DNA of 5,918 nt from Pseudomonadota bacterium (GTDB lineage: Bacteria; Pseudomonadota; Gammaproteobacteria; Burkholderiales; Sulfuriferulaceae), in the NCBI GenBank assembly GCA_021790625.1, contig JAJYGL010000021.1, forward strand, positions 1 to 5,918, read 5' to 3'. Below, piece after piece: positions 1-5,739 of the stretch. Within the stretch, counting starts at the first letter, position 1. Each line of letters begins with the position of its first letter. The notes under the pieces are model-generated. The model was given only the letters and a program-made list of their open reading frames with translations. It was not told the DNA's origin and ran no database searches. A program made the position numbers and the translations under genes.

Positions 1-165
1 GGATGACGCAGTGACAGCCATTGCCGGTGGCGTGTTCTGCTGCGAGATTTCTTGCGAAAGAATCTGGCTGAATCCGTTTGTGTCCTGAGTCGCGTTGCCG
101 GGCAGCGCGGGATGATCGGCTGAAAGGGCGTTGGCGGTATTTATCAGGGGAAGTGTGGTTCGCAT
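1..165 (-). CDS. fliK: Flagellar hook-length control protein FliK, N-terminal part only
   Basis: Seen: an ATG at 165 opens a frame of 55 codons that runs uninterrupted off the left edge of the window. A Shine-Dalgarno AGGA (177-174) sits 8 nt before the ATG. The peptide begins MRTTLPLINTANALSADHPA and contains NGFSQILSQEI at about residues 30-40, which resembles the short F-x-x-x-L segment near the start of many proteobacterial FliK proteins. Known of the family: FliK is a secreted molecular ruler that measures hook length and, through its C-terminal domain, makes FlhB switch export from rod/hook to filament subunits. The C-terminal switch domain lies outside the window. Context: it follows fliJ by only 18 nt in the same direction, the usual place of fliK. 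The N-terminus of FliK is poorly conserved, so the name rests mainly on position and this short motif. Confidence 0.75.
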   Translation of the reverse strand, partial: MRTTLPLINTANALSADHPALPGNATQDTNGFSQILSQEISQQNTPPAMAVTASS

Positions 166-183
166 GGTCAGTATCCTGGGATG

Positions 184-630
184 TTAATCAGTGCGATGAA
201 TGGCGTATCGGCGGGCGGCAAATTCGTCACTGTTTCGTTGTTCCTGTCTGTTTTCTGCGTGTTGTCGTTCGACGTGTCGGCGCTCGATGAGTGTATGGAA
301 TGACAGGCGTTTGCATTCGGCAGTCTGCCAGCATTTTTGCTGGTGGTTTACTTGTTGTTCGGCTTGTTGAACCAGACGTTGCTGACCATCGATGGCATCG
401 TCGAGACGGATCAAGAATTCCCGAAAGTTTTGCTGGTGGCGGATATCGACGCCCTGGTTCAGATGTTGTTGGTAACGCAGGGCGTAATCGTTGCGGTACT
501 GTATCAGCAGCGTCAGTTTGTCTGCCTGTTCCTGATGCGAACGCATCGCAACGCCCAGATGGACAGCCTGCTGCCCTGCTTCTTTGGCAGCCAGTTCCAG
601 CAGCGTTTCCAATGCATTGCTATCGGCCAT
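184..630 (-). CDS. fliJ: Flagellar export protein FliJ
   Basis: FliJ is the small coiled-coil stalk of the flagellar type III export ATPase. It sits in the central pore of the FliI hexamer, contacts FlhA and recycles export chaperones. Seen: 148 residues from the ATG at 630, close to the usual ~147. The start MADSNALETLLELAAKEAG aligns by eye with E. coli FliJ (MAEHGALATLKDLAEKE), and the C-terminus carries the family-typical DEFAAR. The whole chain is Gln/Glu/Arg/His-rich and looks like one long helical hairpin (about 10-65 and 70-140), with no membrane segment. Start choice: a TTG at 648 would add six residues, but it has no Shine-Dalgarno and would not match the family start. The ATG at 630 itself has only a poor upstream AGAA, so initiation may depend on coupling to upstream translation. 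The stop is TAA at 186-184. It lies 55 nt after fliI. Confidence 0.93.
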   Translation of the reverse strand: MADSNALETLLELAAKEAGQQAVHLGVAMRSHQEQADKLTLLIQYRNDYALRYQQHLNQGVDIRHQQNFREFLIRLDDAIDGQQRLVQQAEQQVNHQQKCWQTAECKRLSFHTLIERRHVERQHAENRQEQRNSDEFAARRYAIHRTD

Positions 631-664
631 GGCGGTTTCTGCGAACAAAAGGTAATGGGCTCAT
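620..664 (-). CDS. Possible 14-codon leader minicistron overlapping the fliJ start
   Basis: Seen: an ATG at 664 is preceded by AGGA (673-670) with a 5-nt gap, the best ribosome-binding site in the fliI-fliJ gap. The frame encodes MSPLPFVRRNRHGR and stops at TAG (622-620), a few bases inside fliJ and in a different frame from it. FliJ's own start at 630 lacks a clear Shine-Dalgarno. Inference: ribosomes ending here could restart at the fliJ ATG just behind them. The peptide resembles nothing I recognise and may have no role of its own. It could equally be a chance short frame. Confidence 0.3.
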   Translation of the reverse strand: MSPLPFVRRNRHGR

Positions 665-670
665 TGTAAT

Positions 671-683
671 CCTGTCCAACAGG
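671..683 (-). promoter_or_regulatory. Small hairpin between fliI and fliJ covering a ribosome-binding site
   Basis: In the transcript, CCTGT (683-679) can pair with ACAGG (675-671) around a 3-nt loop. The 3' arm contains the AGG of the AGGA Shine-Dalgarno that serves the ATG at 664. The hairpin begins 2 nt after the fliI stop codon, so a ribosome finishing fliI would cover and open it. There is no following T-run on the transcript strand, so it is not an intrinsic terminator. The stem is only 5 bp and its stability is uncertain. Confidence 0.35.
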
Positions 684-685
684 TT

Positions 686-2086
686 CTATCCATTGAATAG
701 CGCGGAAAGTTGCCCCAAGCTCGTTGAAATGTCGGCGCGTTCCTGGATACCCTGTTGTAAAAATACGTTTATTTTATCGTGTCTGGCGATGGCTTCGTCT
801 ACCAGCGCATCGCTGCCGGCTGCGTAAGCGCCGACATTGATGAGATCGCGGTTGCGTTGATAACTGCTGATGAGCTGGCGCATATGGCGTACTTGTTGTT
901 GCTGTTCCGGGCTGGTGATGGTATGCATGGCACGGCTGATGGACTGTTCGATATCGATGGCTGGGTAATGTCCGGCTTCGGCCAGGTGGCGGTTGAGTAC
1001 GATATGGCCATCCAGAATCGCCCGTGCCGCATCTGCGATGGGATCTTGTTGATCGTCCCCTTCGGTGAGTACGGTGTAAAAAGCAGTAATCGATCCGCTG
1101 CCTTCGCGACCGTTGCCAGCGCGTTCAACCAGTGCCGGGATTTTGGCAAATACGGATGGCGGATAGCCTTTGGTCACAGGCGGCTCGCCAATGGCCAGCG
1201 CAATTTCGCGTTGTGCCTGCGCATAACGGGTGAGCGAATCCATGATGAGCAGCACCTGCTTTCCTTCGTCGCGGAAATACTCCGCCAGTGCGGTGGCGTA
1301 GGCTGCGCCCTGCAGTCGCATCAGCGCTGGAGCGTCGGCAGGTGCTGCGACAACGACAGCACGCGCAAGACCATCGGTGCCGAGAATGTTCTCGATGAAT
1401 TCTTTGACTTCGCGGCCCCGTTCGCCAATCAGGCCGACGATGATGATGTCGGCGTTGGTATAACGTGCCATCATGCCTAGCAGCACGCTTTTTCCGACAC
1501 CAGAGCCAGCGAAAAGTCCCATGCGCTGCCCGCGGCCAACCGTGAGCAGGCTGTTGATGGCGCGAATACCGACATCCAGTGGTTGCTTGATAGGCGCGCG
1601 ATGTAATGGATTGATGGGGCGTGCTGATAGTGGCGTGCTGTCGGTGGCGGATAGTTTGCCCAATTGGTCGAGCGGGTGTCCTGCTGCGTTCAGTACGCGT
1701 CCTAGCAGGGAAAATCCGGCGGGCAAATGGCGCGAGCGGTCAATGCTGCGCCGGCGCGGTTTGGCGTCAAATGAAAAATCAGGTTGTGGTTCGATGGGGA
1801 TGACCATGGCGCCGGGCGTGATGCCTTCCACGTCATTTTGCGGCATCAAAAACAGATTGTCATGATTGAATCCAACCACTTCTGCTTCCAGCGTCCCGCC
1901 AGTTGGCAGGCTGATAAGACAGGCATTGCCAATGGGCAGTTTGATGCCGCTGGCCTCCATGACCAGGCCGGTGACACGAGCGATACGGCCAGCGATTTTT
2001 AATGATTCAGTCCGGGCGATGACTGCGCGCGCAGCGGCAAGACGAGATTGCCAGAGGGCGTTACCGCGTGGTGTCTGATTGGGCAT
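686..2086 (-). CDS. fliI: Flagellum-specific export ATPase FliI
   Basis: FliI is the hexameric F1-beta-like ATPase that powers and orders entry of rod, hook and filament proteins into the flagellar export gate. It works in the cytoplasm with FliH and FliJ. Seen, numbering from the ATG at 2086 (466 residues; E. coli has 457): an N-terminal beta-barrel domain at about 30-100, a basic linker near 108-120, Walker A GSGVGKS at 194-200, the GERGRE segment with the likely catalytic Glu222, Walker B VLLIMDSLTRY at 278-288 with Asp283, and the conserved TEGDDQQDPIAD stretch near 341-352. The C-terminal domain includes SSYQRNRDLINVGAYAAGSD, as in E. coli. Start choice: ATG 2086 has AGGA (2099-2096) 9 nt upstream. 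An upstream TTG at 2122 would add 12 residues but has no visible Shine-Dalgarno. The gene overlaps the end of fliH by 26 nt. The flagellar context separates it from the related virulence ATPase SctN. Confidence 0.97.
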   Translation of the reverse strand: MPNQTPRGNALWQSRLAAARAVIARTESLKIAGRIARVTGLVMEASGIKLPIGNACLISLPTGGTLEAEVVGFNHDNLFLMPQNDVEGITPGAMVIPIEPQPDFSFDAKPRRRSIDRSRHLPAGFSLLGRVLNAAGHPLDQLGKLSATDSTPLSARPINPLHRAPIKQPLDVGIRAINSLLTVGRGQRMGLFAGSGVGKSVLLGMMARYTNADIIIVGLIGERGREVKEFIENILGTDGLARAVVVAAPADAPALMRLQGAAYATALAEYFRDEGKQVLLIMDSLTRYAQAQREIALAIGEPPVTKGYPPSVFAKIPALVERAGNGREGSGSITAFYTVLTEGDDQQDPIADAARAILDGHIVLNRHLAEAGHYPAIDIEQSISRAMHTITSPEQQQQVRHMRQLISSYQRNRDLINVGAYAAGSDALVDEAIARHDKINVFLQQGIQERADISTSLGQLSALFNG

Positions 2087-2765
2087 GATCTGTTGTCCTG
2101 AGCCAGGAAGTATCCTGTTCAAGTTGCGCCATCAGGCGCATCCAGCGTGTTTCGAGTGTGGCGTCGATGGTTCCCTGATGCGTGTCCAGACGGCATCCGC
2201 CCGGGGTGATGCTGGTGTCTTCAATAATTTGCCAGTGCGTCAGTTCTTCGTGCAGATGGCTGCGCAGAACCGTTGCGTCCATGGGATGAAGATGCAGGCG
2301 TCCTTTGCGTTGCATGGCGGGCAGGGCAATGATGGCTTGGCGGATGACAGGCAGTAATAGCTCCGGTTGTACGGGTAGTGCGGTTTTCAGCATGGCAGCA
2401 GCCATATCGCAGGCCAGTTGCAGCACAGCGTTGGCGATGGTCTGGTCGGCATTTGTCAGTTCTTGATCGAACTGGTTCAGCAACTGATTCAGTCGATCCA
2501 GTAATGGGGCATTGGTGGCTTGAGCCGTTTCGCGTCCTTCGCGTAAACCTTCGTCGTAACCCAGTATGTGGCCTGCTTTGCGGCCGGCCGCCATTCCTTC
2601 GCTATGTCCGGCGGCAAATCCTTCCCGATGTATTTCGTCACGCAGCTTTTCCAGCTCATTGACCGTGGGAAGTTGCACGCCCTGTATCGTGGTGGCAGTT
2701 TTACTTGTATCAAAATCAGCCATCTCCCAACGTTGCCACGCAGTCATTTGTTCTTTGGGAATCAT
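2061..2765 (-). CDS. fliH: Flagellar assembly protein FliH, export ATPase stator
   Basis: FliH forms an elongated dimer that binds FliI, holds it inactive in the cytoplasm and tethers it to the C-ring (FliN) and the export gate (FlhA). It is analogous to the b/delta stalk of F-type ATPases. Seen: 234 residues, matching the usual ~235. The N-terminal TAWQRWE places Trp10 and Trp13 where FliH proteins carry the Trp pair used for FlhA/FliN contact. Glycines 49, 53, 57, 61, 65, 69, 73 and 77 are spaced exactly four apart, the GxxxG repeat helix typical of FliH, followed by Ala81. The C-terminal part (about 105-225) is the globular FliI-binding region, with PGGCRLDTHQGTIDATLETRW near 188-208 as is common in FliH and SctL. 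It starts 54 nt after fliG. GGACGG (2776-2771) is a modest ribosome-binding site, with 8 nt between its GGA and the ATG. Its end overlaps fliI. Confidence 0.95.
   Translation of the reverse strand: MIPKEQMTAWQRWEMADFDTSKTATTIQGVQLPTVNELEKLRDEIHREGFAAGHSEGMAAGRKAGHILGYDEGLREGRETAQATNAPLLDRLNQLLNQFDQELTNADQTIANAVLQLACDMAAAMLKTALPVQPELLLPVIRQAIIALPAMQRKGRLHLHPMDATVLRSHLHEELTHWQIIEDTSITPGGCRLDTHQGTIDATLETRWMRLMAQLEQDTSWLRTTDHAQSDTTR
2535..2621 (-). repeat. Run of seven overlapping GxxxG motifs within FliH
   Basis: Eight glycines occur with an exact 4-residue period at residues 49-77 of FliH. The intervening residues are mostly Ala, His, Glu, Arg and Lys. GxxxG runs are a known feature of FliH and are thought to allow close helix-helix packing in the dimer. 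The run is unbroken here and ends with Ala81 four residues later. Confidence 0.9.
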
Positions 2766-2785
2766 GGGTGCCGTCCGGTTCTCAT
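2762..2785 (-). CDS. Possible 7-codon leader minicistron ending on the fliH start
   Basis: Seen: an ATG at 2785 opens MRTGRHP and stops at TGA (2764-2762). That TGA shares bases with the fliH ATG (2765-2763) in the classic ATGA overlap. Upstream, AGG in the nearer CCAGGTATA repeat is about 10 nt away, rather far for a good ribosome-binding site. The ATGA junction would suit termination-reinitiation. The ORF is so short that chance is a serious alternative. fliH also has its own modest GGACGG site, so coupling is not required. Confidence 0.22.
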   Translation of the reverse strand: MRTGRHP

Positions 2786-2791
2786 GTTGGA

Positions 2792-2809
2792 TATACCTGG
2801 TATACCTGG
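2792..2809. repeat. Perfect 9-bp tandem repeat in the fliG-fliH gap
   Basis: TATACCTGG occurs twice back to back (2792-2800 and 2801-2809). On the transcript strand this reads CCAGGTATA twice, about 25-45 nt before the fliH start. Each copy carries an AGG core, so the unit may affect ribosome loading, or it may be a slippage duplication. No role is shown. Confidence 0.85.
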
Positions 2810-2819
2810 TTGTGCGCCG

Positions 2820-3818
2820 TTATACGAAGGCATCATCGCCCTTGCCACCCAAGACGATCTGACCTTCGTCAGACAGTCGGCGTACGATCATCAGGATAGC
2901 CTTTTGTTGCGCCTCTACCTCAGACAGTCGAACCGGCCCTTTGGTTTCCATGTCTTCGCGTAACATGTCAGCAGCACGTTGTGACATGTTTTTGAGAATT
3001 TTTTCTTTTAGTTCGGTGGGCGCGCCTTTCAGGGCGATAATCAGCGAGTCGGACTGGACTTCGCGCAACAGGAGCTGAATGCCTCTGTCGTCAATCTCCA
3101 TCAGGTTTTCGAAGCCAAACATGGCATCCATGATTTTTTGCGCCATGTCGCTGTCGTAATTGCGGAAAGCGTCCATGGCAGAGGTTTCGATGGTGCTGCC
3201 CATAAAATTGAGAATATTCGCGGCGGCGTGCGTGCCGCCCATGGATTGTTTCTTGACGCTTTTTTCGTTGCCGCTCAACAGGCGGGTCAGTACCTGGTTC
3301 AGCTCTTGCAGAGCGACGGGTTGCACGCCATCGAGCGTGGCAATGCGCAATAGCACGTCGTTGCGCAGTCGCTCGGTAAATTTGCTCAGTACCGCAGCGG
3401 CTTGATCATCTTCCAAATGCACCAGAATGGTGGCAATAATCTGCGGATGTTCGTTTAGAATCAGCTCGGCCACGGAATCAGCATCCATCCATTTCAGACT
3501 TTCGATACCGCTGACATCATTATTGCCGAGAATACGCCCCAAAACGGCAGTTGCCTTGTCATTGCCCAGCGCCTGGTTCAGGACGCTGCGGATGTATTCG
3601 TTGCTGTCGGAGCCAAAGCCGGAATGTTGACTGGTCATGGCTTTGAATTCGGTTAATACCGTGCCGACTTTTTCATGGGCGATGGGTTTCATGGTCGCCA
3701 TGACTTCGCCCAGTTTTTGTACCTCGCGCGGGCCCAGATGTTTCATGACTTCGGCTGCTTCGTTTTCGCCGAGCGTCAACATCAGGACAGCCGCTTTTTC
3801 CAGGGTTTCGTTACTCAT
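2820..3818 (-). CDS. fliG: Flagellar motor switch protein FliG
   Basis: FliG is the rotor protein of the C-ring. It is anchored to FliF by its N-terminal domain, binds FliM with its middle domain, and takes torque from the MotA/MotB stator with its C-terminal domain. Seen, from the ATG at 3818 (332 residues; E. coli 331): FliF-binding domain at about 1-100, the EHPQ motif at 123-126 in the FliM-binding middle domain, the MFGF hinge at 233-236, and the torque helix with charged residues Lys264, Arg281, Glu288, Asp289 and Arg297. Position 288 is Asp in E. coli, a charge-conserving change. The C-terminus ends GKGDDAFV. Start choice: ATGs lie at 3824 and 3818. The second gives MSNETLEKAAVLM, the better family start, and places GGA (3830-3828) 9 nt upstream, against only 3 nt for the first. 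From 3818 it overlaps fliF by 8 nt, suggesting translational coupling. Confidence 0.97.
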   Translation of the reverse strand: MSNETLEKAAVLMLTLGENEAAEVMKHLGPREVQKLGEVMATMKPIAHEKVGTVLTEFKAMTSQHSGFGSDSNEYIRSVLNQALGNDKATAVLGRILGNNDVSGIESLKWMDADSVAELILNEHPQIIATILVHLEDDQAAAVLSKFTERLRNDVLLRIATLDGVQPVALQELNQVLTRLLSGNEKSVKKQSMGGTHAAANILNFMGSTIETSAMDAFRNYDSDMAQKIMDAMFGFENLMEIDDRGIQLLLREVQSDSLIIALKGAPTELKEKILKNMSQRAADMLREDMETKGPVRLSEVEAQQKAILMIVRRLSDEGQIVLGGKGDDAFV

Positions 3819-5502
3819 TGCCATTTATCCATGTTTTGACGACGTTGGCGACGATTTTCGGATTGTCGCGCGCCATCTGGCGCACGTTTTCCAATTCATT
3901 GAGATATGCGTGTTCGGCAGCGGCTTGCGCTTCGGCTTCCGCAGAAAGTTCCACCGTACTGTCTTCCCCAGGTTCATGAATATGACGGTGATCCCTGCGT
4001 TCTGCCGACTCGCGTGCTTCCGATGGCCGGTTCAGTTTTTCCAACAACGGTTTGAGCAACTTGCGGTAGACGATGAGCAGGCCAATCAGCGCAAGCAGGT
4101 AACGGCCAGCCGTTTTTGCCATTTCAATGGTGCCCGGTTGCTTCCACCACGGGATGGCGGGCGGCAGGGGTTCTTCCGTGGTGACGAAAGCGCTGTTGAC
4201 CACATTCAAAGTGTCGCCGCGGCTGGCGTCAAACCCCATGGCTTCTTTGGTCAGATCGTTGATTTGCGCTTTCTCGGTGGCACTCAGCGGTACTTGATGG
4301 GCCTTGCCTTTTTTGTCGACGACAGATTTGTCATTGACCACGACAGCCACGGAAAGGCGCCTGATGCCGCCAATGGCTTCTTGTGTGTAGCGCAAGGTTT
4401 TGCTGAGTTCATAGCGGATATCAGCGGATTTATGGCTGGGAATGACAGGCGCGGGAGATGGTGCGGGTGGTGTGGGTGGTGTGGTCCCTGGCGCGCCGGC
4501 AACAGGTGCGGTGGTGGGTGGTGCATTGATGGGTGCAGTGGCTGGCGCAGGCGGCTGGTTGGACAGGGCGCCGGGGATGCCGGAAGCCGTTGTACCCATG
4601 TCGGTGGTTTCGTCGGTCTGGCGGCTGCGTACCGAAGATGTGTCGGGGGTAGGGTTGGGTTTGTAGGTTTCGGCAGCCTGTTCGTTGTGTGAAAAATCCA
4701 CATCGGCGGTTACGGTGGCATGGACATTGTTGGTGCCGACGATGGGTGAAATGATGGCTTCGATCCGGCTGGCAATTTCCTGCTGCAAGGTTTGAATGTA
4801 TTTGAGTTGCGCCGGATCGAGACCGTCCTGATTGGGTTTGCTGTCACCCGAGAGCAAATCGCCATTCTGGTCGACAATGGTGACATTGTCAGGCGTGAGC
4901 GATGGTACGCTGCTGGCCAGTAAATGGACGATGGCGGTGACCTGCGCCGGGTCGAGCGCGCGACCGGGTTGCAGGTTGATGAGCACGGACGCGGTGGGTT
5001 TTTGTTGGTCGCGAATGAAAACCGATGCCTTGGGCAAAGCGAGGTGGACGCGCGCTGCCTGGACGGCGCTGATGGATTCGATTGTGCTGGCCAATTCGCC
5101 TTCCAGCGCGCGTTGATAGTTGACTTGTTCCAGGAACTGTGACGTGCCGAGTTTCTGGTTTTCCATGACTTCAAAACCGACGTTGCCGCCTTTTGGCAGG
5201 TCTTGCGCTGCCAGTTTCAGCCGCAGGTCATTGACCTGGTCGGAGGGCACCAGAATGGCCGTTCCGCCATCGCTGAACTTGTAGGGGACATTCATCTGTT
5301 CCAGCGCGGCGACGATGGCGCCGCCGTCTTTGTCACTGAAGTTGGAAAACAGGACGCGATAATCGGGCTTCTGGCTCCACAGCCAGATGACCGCCATGAT
5401 GGCGATGCTGACGGCGACACCAAGTATCAAGCCGATTCTGCGTCCGTTTTCCGAACGCAGAAAATCCATCATCCCTGCCCTGTTTTCTGTAATTTCAGCC
5501 AT
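3811..5502 (-). CDS. fliF: Flagellar MS-ring protein FliF
   Basis: FliF builds the MS-ring in the inner membrane, the base on which the flagellum assembles and the housing of the export gate. Seen: 563 residues (E. coli 552). A short cytoplasmic N-terminus is followed by a transmembrane helix at about 23-42, then PDYRVLFSNFSDKDGGAI, which opens the periplasmic ring-building domains. These include EQVNYQRALEGELASTIESI near 125-144 and ARVHLALPKASVF near 150-162. A Pro/Ala/Thr-rich stretch at about 315-356 interrupts the third ring-building domain. RRLSVAVVVN (381-390) and LTKEAMGFDASRGD (417-430) then continue it. A second membrane helix lies at about 464-480, and the cytoplasmic FliG-binding tail (about 525-563) ends NVVKTWINGNE. 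Start choice: ATG 5502 has a weak ribosome-binding site. ATGs at 5472 and 5469 have AGGG close upstream and would give ~552 residues, so the true start may be either. First gene of the minus-strand unit. Confidence 0.97.
   Translation of the reverse strand: MAEITENRAGMMDFLRSENGRRIGLILGVAVSIAIMAVIWLWSQKPDYRVLFSNFSDKDGGAIVAALEQMNVPYKFSDGGTAILVPSDQVNDLRLKLAAQDLPKGGNVGFEVMENQKLGTSQFLEQVNYQRALEGELASTIESISAVQAARVHLALPKASVFIRDQQKPTASVLINLQPGRALDPAQVTAIVHLLASSVPSLTPDNVTIVDQNGDLLSGDSKPNQDGLDPAQLKYIQTLQQEIASRIEAIISPIVGTNNVHATVTADVDFSHNEQAAETYKPNPTPDTSSVRSRQTDETTDMGTTASGIPGALSNQPPAPATAPINAPPTTAPVAGAPGTTPPTPPAPSPAPVIPSHKSADIRYELSKTLRYTQEAIGGIRRLSVAVVVNDKSVVDKKGKAHQVPLSATEKAQINDLTKEAMGFDASRGDTLNVVNSAFVTTEEPLPPAIPWWKQPGTIEMAKTAGRYLLALIGLLIVYRKLLKPLLEKLNRPSEARESAERRDHRHIHEPGEDSTVELSAEAEAQAAAEHAYLNELENVRQMARDNPKIVANVVKTWINGNE
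4435..4560 (-). other. Pro/Ala/Thr-rich disordered insert in FliF
   Basis: Residues about 315-356 of FliF are almost only Pro, Ala, Thr, Gly and Ser (for example APVAGAPGTTPPTPPAPSPA). This matches the flexible loop within the periplasmic beta-collar region of FliF, which is low-complexity in many species. On the plus strand the same DNA is rich in GGTG and GGG repeats. It is in frame with the rest of FliF and intact. Confidence 0.8.
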
Positions 5503-5530
5503 TGGATTTTACGTGTATTTCCAATTGTGT

Positions 5531-5558
5531 TTTATACGTCGAGTGTCTTGATTGTCGA
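5531..5558 (-). promoter_or_regulatory. Sigma70-like promoter candidate for fliFGHIJK
   Basis: On the minus strand, TCGACA (5558-5553) is one base from the -35 consensus TTGACA. It is followed after 16 nt by TATAAA (5536-5531), one base from TATAAT. Transcription would begin near 5524, giving a leader of about 20 nt before the fliF ATG at 5502. The -35 lies in the palindrome TGTCGACA (5553-5560). No sigma54 -24/-12 pair was found here. The placement is good, but no start site is proven. Confidence 0.5.
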
Positions 5559-5560
5559 CA
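5553..5560. repeat. 8-bp palindrome TGTCGACA over the fliF -35 box
   Basis: A perfect 8-bp palindrome coincides with the proposed -35 element of fliF. A further weak inverted repeat, TTGCC (5563-5567) and GGCAA (5574-5578) around 6 nt, lies immediately upstream. Either could be an operator half-pair, but both are short enough to be chance. Confidence 0.3.
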
Positions 5561-5608
5561 GATTGCCTGATTGGGCAAAATCTCACAAACGCCACAAATT
5601 CCATCAAG

Positions 5609-5643
5609 ATGGTATCAATGAATGGTATTTGCATGACATGGTA
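5609..5643. repeat. Three direct ATGGTA repeats in the divergent control region
   Basis: ATGGTAT occurs at 5609-5615 and 5622-5628, and ATGGTA again at 5638-5643, with start-to-start spacings of 13 and 16 bp. CCAT at 5601-5604 forms a small inverted repeat with the first copy. The cluster lies about 85-120 bp upstream of the proposed fliF start and about 100-135 bp upstream of the proposed fliE start, so it could serve a shared activator. No known consensus was confidently recognised. Confidence 0.4.
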
Positions 5644-5712
5644 ACGATTATCCGTCATTGTTTCTAGTCTAAAGTGTCGAACAGAGTGATTTTATGGCTT
5701 TTTATTTTTGTT

Positions 5713-5739
5713 TTGCGCTGTTTGGGGGAGGGTTAGAAT
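5713..5739 (+). promoter_or_regulatory. Weak candidate promoter for fliE
   Basis: TAGAAT (5734-5739) is one base from the -10 consensus. The nearest -35-like element is TTGCGC (5713-5718) with a short 15-nt spacer, a poor match. Transcription would start near 5746, about 27 nt before fliE. A good -10 with a poor -35 is what an activator-dependent flagellar promoter could look like, but that is inference. Confidence 0.3.

Noticed and set aside
671..683. Intrinsic terminator between fliI and fliJ
   Set aside because: Stem of only 5 bp and no T-run after it on the transcript strand.
291..827. Open frame of 178 codons on the plus strand over fliJ and the end of fliI
   Set aside because: Antisense to real genes, with no family resemblance.
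779..1480. Open frame of 233 codons on the plus strand, opposite fliI
   Set aside because: Antisense shadow of a highly conserved ATPase; composition unlike a real protein and no recognisable domain.
686..2086. Reading fliI as a virulence type III secretion ATPase (SctN)
   Set aside because: The full flagellar context fliF-G-H-I-J-K and the close match to E. coli FliI make the flagellar assignment clear.
3637..4692. Long open frame of 351 codons on the plus strand, opposite fliF and fliG
   Set aside because: It lies antisense to two clear flagellar genes, spans the end of one and the start of the other, and its Gly/Trp/Cys-rich translation is what the complement of Pro/Ala/Thr codons gives. 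No convincing family pattern.
5203..5667. Open frame of 154 codons on the plus strand from inside fliF into the intergenic region
   Set aside because: Mostly antisense to the fliF start and crosses its promoter; no plausible protein features.
5670..5697. TAAAGTGT (5670-5677), resembling the -35 of a sigma28 flagellar promoter, upstream of fliE
   Set aside because: The expected GCCGATAA-like -10 is absent 11 nt downstream (ATTTTATG instead), and fliE is normally an early gene not needing sigma28.
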